Source: Comamonas sp. lk
Lineage (GTDB): Bacteria; Pseudomonadota; Gammaproteobacteria; Burkholderiales; Burkholderiaceae_C
DNA: 5,232 bases
NCBI GenBank assembly: GCA_945875225.1
Contig: CAMCJY010000166.1
Span: 1-5,232, forward strand
Reading direction: 5' to 3'
The notes under the pieces were generated by a model, which worked only from the letters and a program-made list of their open reading frames with translations, was not told where the DNA came from and made no database searches. The translations under genes and the position numbers were made by a program. Each line of letters opens with the position of its first letter. Position 1 is the stretch's first letter. Below are positions 5,062 through 5,232 of the stretch, in pieces.

Positions 5062-5232
5062 ATGCAAGCCGATACCACCCCCGACTTCATGGTATTTACC
5101 GGCAACGCCAACCCTGAGTTGGCAGCGGAAGTGGCGCGCGATCTGGGCATCAATTTGGGTGCGGCCAGCGTGGGACGGTTCTCTGATGGTGAAGTCACCG
5201 TCGAAATCAACCAAAACGTGCGCGCCCGCGAC
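5062..5232 (+). CDS. prs: Ribose-phosphate pyrophosphokinase (PRPP synthetase), N-terminal part
   Basis: Prs makes 5-phosphoribosyl-1-pyrophosphate from ribose 5-phosphate and ATP, feeding purine, pyrimidine, histidine, tryptophan and NAD synthesis in the cytosol. Only 57 codons are present before the window ends; the family has about 315 residues. The visible N-terminus matches well: FMVFTGNANPELAAEVA (9-25), then VGRFSDGEVTVEINQNVRA (37-55), the strongly conserved Prs block also found in E. coli as VGRFSDGEVSVQINENVRG. The ATG at 5062 is chosen because it gives an N-terminus typical of Burkholderiales (MQAxxxPDFMVFTGNANP); Met10, at 5089, is possible but would trim the start unusually close to the first beta strand. 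No ribosome binding site precedes either. The gene follows ispE as in E. coli, here with tRNA-Gln between them. Confidence 0.95.
   Translation, partial: MQADTTPDFMVFTGNANPELAAEVARDLGINLGAASVGRFSDGEVTVEINQNVRARD

Noticed and set aside
1..5232. Mobile element, CRISPR array, prophage or defence system
   Set aside because: No terminal inverted repeats, transposase, integrase, direct-repeat array or defence-related domain is seen; every gene is a recognisable core gene or the TPR protein. tRNA-Gln shows no duplicated 3' end that would mark an integrated element within this window.

Overview
The window looks like ordinary core chromosome from a GC-rich betaproteobacterium. The gene order (a secreted TPR protein, then lolB, ispE, tRNA-Gln and prs, with mutM and mutY diverging from it) and the protein sequences fit Burkholderiales, probably a Comamonadaceae-like organism. 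That placement rests on recognition of the families and gene order, not on a search. I see no insertion sequence, phage gene, CRISPR array, toxin-antitoxin pair or other sign of transfer.

Minus strand, 1-1654: mutM (839-1654) is followed by mutY (854 down to the window edge), and the two overlap by 16 bases. Together they form the oxidised-guanine (GO) repair pair. MutM removes 8-oxoguanine opposite C, and MutY removes A misinserted opposite 8-oxoguanine. MutY is cut at position 1, and its C-terminal 8-oxoG-recognition domain is only partly present.

The 85-base gap at 1655-1739 separates the divergent units. It holds an AT-rich patch, TATTAT at 1728-1733, that could be a -10 element placed so that transcription of the TPR gene starts on or very near its ATG.

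Plus strand, 1740-4857: three tightly packed genes lie here. The first encodes a 588-residue exported TPR protein. It overlaps lolB, the outer-membrane lipoprotein receptor, by four bases (ATGA). lolB overlaps ispE, an MEP-pathway kinase, by one base (TAATG). This is a compact envelope and isoprenoid operon.

Plus strand, 4858-5232: a 44-base spacer with a strong imperfect hairpin leads into tRNA-Gln(UUG) at 4902-4978, with its CCA encoded. An 83-base spacer follows, then the first 57 codons of prs (PRPP synthetase). I see no intrinsic terminator between ispE and prs, so the tRNA may be excised from a transcript that also carries mRNAs. A perfect extended -10 (TGC-TATAAT, 4596-4604) inside ispE may drive tRNA-Gln and prs separately.

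I did not find a previously undescribed system. The points most worth a second look are the tRNA embedded in the mRNA with its internal promoter candidate, the coupling of an uncharacterised exported TPR protein to lolB, and the absence of a clear Shine-Dalgarno sequence at all six protein starts.
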